A DNA stretch of 21,719 nucleotides from Ichthyophonus hoferi (lineage: Eukaryota; Opisthokonta; Ichthyosporea; Ichthyophonida; Ichthyophonidae). Under the pieces are notes generated by a model that did not search any database, was not told where the DNA came from, and saw nothing but the letters and a program-made list of their open reading frames with translations. The position numbers were made by a program, and so were the translations under genes. The stretch covers positions 54,239 to 75,957 of the forward strand of contig NAOQ01000067.1 of NCBI GenBank assembly GCA_002751075.1. Reading direction: 5' to 3'. This document shows positions 21,497 through 21,719 of this stretch, in pieces; position 1 is the first letter of the stretch; each line of letters starts with the position of its first letter.

Positions 21497-21719
21497 CTGT
21501 TGATTGGAAGAGGAGATTAAAGGGAAATTAAAAAGGACTCATTCAAATCAACCTCTGCCTCAATAAGCAACCGGCCTTATACCCTGCCCACACCCCCACC
21601 TTCTCCTTCTCCCTCTTCCCCTGTTATCTGTTCATATTTCACCGGTTTTTGTGTCGTCATAATAGGATGATGTATAATTGTTATTAGTCTTTAAAATTAT
21701 AATAGCCCTAATAATGAAT
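21497..21719 (-). other. Presumed last intron of the cytochrome c gene, incomplete
   Basis: The minus strand here ends in a pyrimidine-rich stretch (TTTCCCTTTAATCTCCTCTT) leading to the acceptor at 21497. A C-rich, purine-poor tract at 21576-21621 on the plus strand is GA/GT-rich on the coding side. No upstream exon is visible before the window ends. Confidence 0.45.

Noticed and set aside
1-21719. Virus-derived or LTR-type elements, DNA transposons, CRISPR arrays, bacterial-type operons
   Set aside because: No long terminal repeats, transposase or polymerase blocks, or regularly spaced direct repeats were seen; the only repeats are microsatellites and short foldbacks.

Overview
The window is eukaryotic nuclear DNA, visibly AT-rich (about 30% GC by eye). 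Its genes are split into short exons (36-144 nt) by introns of roughly 300-900 nt. Exons were found by reading all frames for conserved protein blocks and then fitting splice sites. The gene set fits an animal: a mitochondrial ClpP with a targeting presequence, a metazoan-type uridine-cytidine kinase-like protein, a cytosolic type I asparaginase and probably cytochrome c. Compact genes, low GC and abundant simple repeats would suit an early-branching or other small-genome invertebrate, but the species cannot be fixed from this sequence.

Layout, left to right. (1) 1-215 is a degenerate TAA-repeat tract. (2) 752-1432, minus strand, holds two internal exons of a UCKL1-like gene, including the Walker A P-loop; the rest runs off the left end or is not recognisable. 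(3) 1433-3996 is non-coding as far as I can read. (4) 3997-8578, minus strand, is a complete 8-exon CLPP gene encoding 234 residues with an intact Ser-His-Asp triad. (5) 8579-12576 is a 4 kb divergent intergenic region with CCAAT boxes near CLPP, an E-box near the asparaginase start, hairpins and one unexplained open frame. (6) 12577-20488, plus strand, is a complete 14-exon type I L-asparaginase gene encoding 375-379 residues, without the ankyrin repeats of vertebrate ASPG; it has one GC-AG intron and a triple tandem 3' splice site. (7) 20489-21458 is the convergent 3' intergenic region with poly(A) signals for both flanking genes. (8) 21459-21496, minus strand, is a 38-nt terminal exon that matches the C-terminus of cytochrome c.

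The four genes do not form a pathway. They are ordinary housekeeping neighbours: a pyrimidine salvage-type kinase, a mitochondrial protease, an asparagine hydrolase and a respiratory electron carrier. I recognise no transposon, virus-derived element, tRNA, rRNA or CRISPR. The points most worth a second look are the GC-AG intron, the tandem acceptors, six CACGTG motifs all within the asparaginase locus, the open frame at 10299-10538, and a pentanucleotide repeat family recurring in the asparaginase introns.
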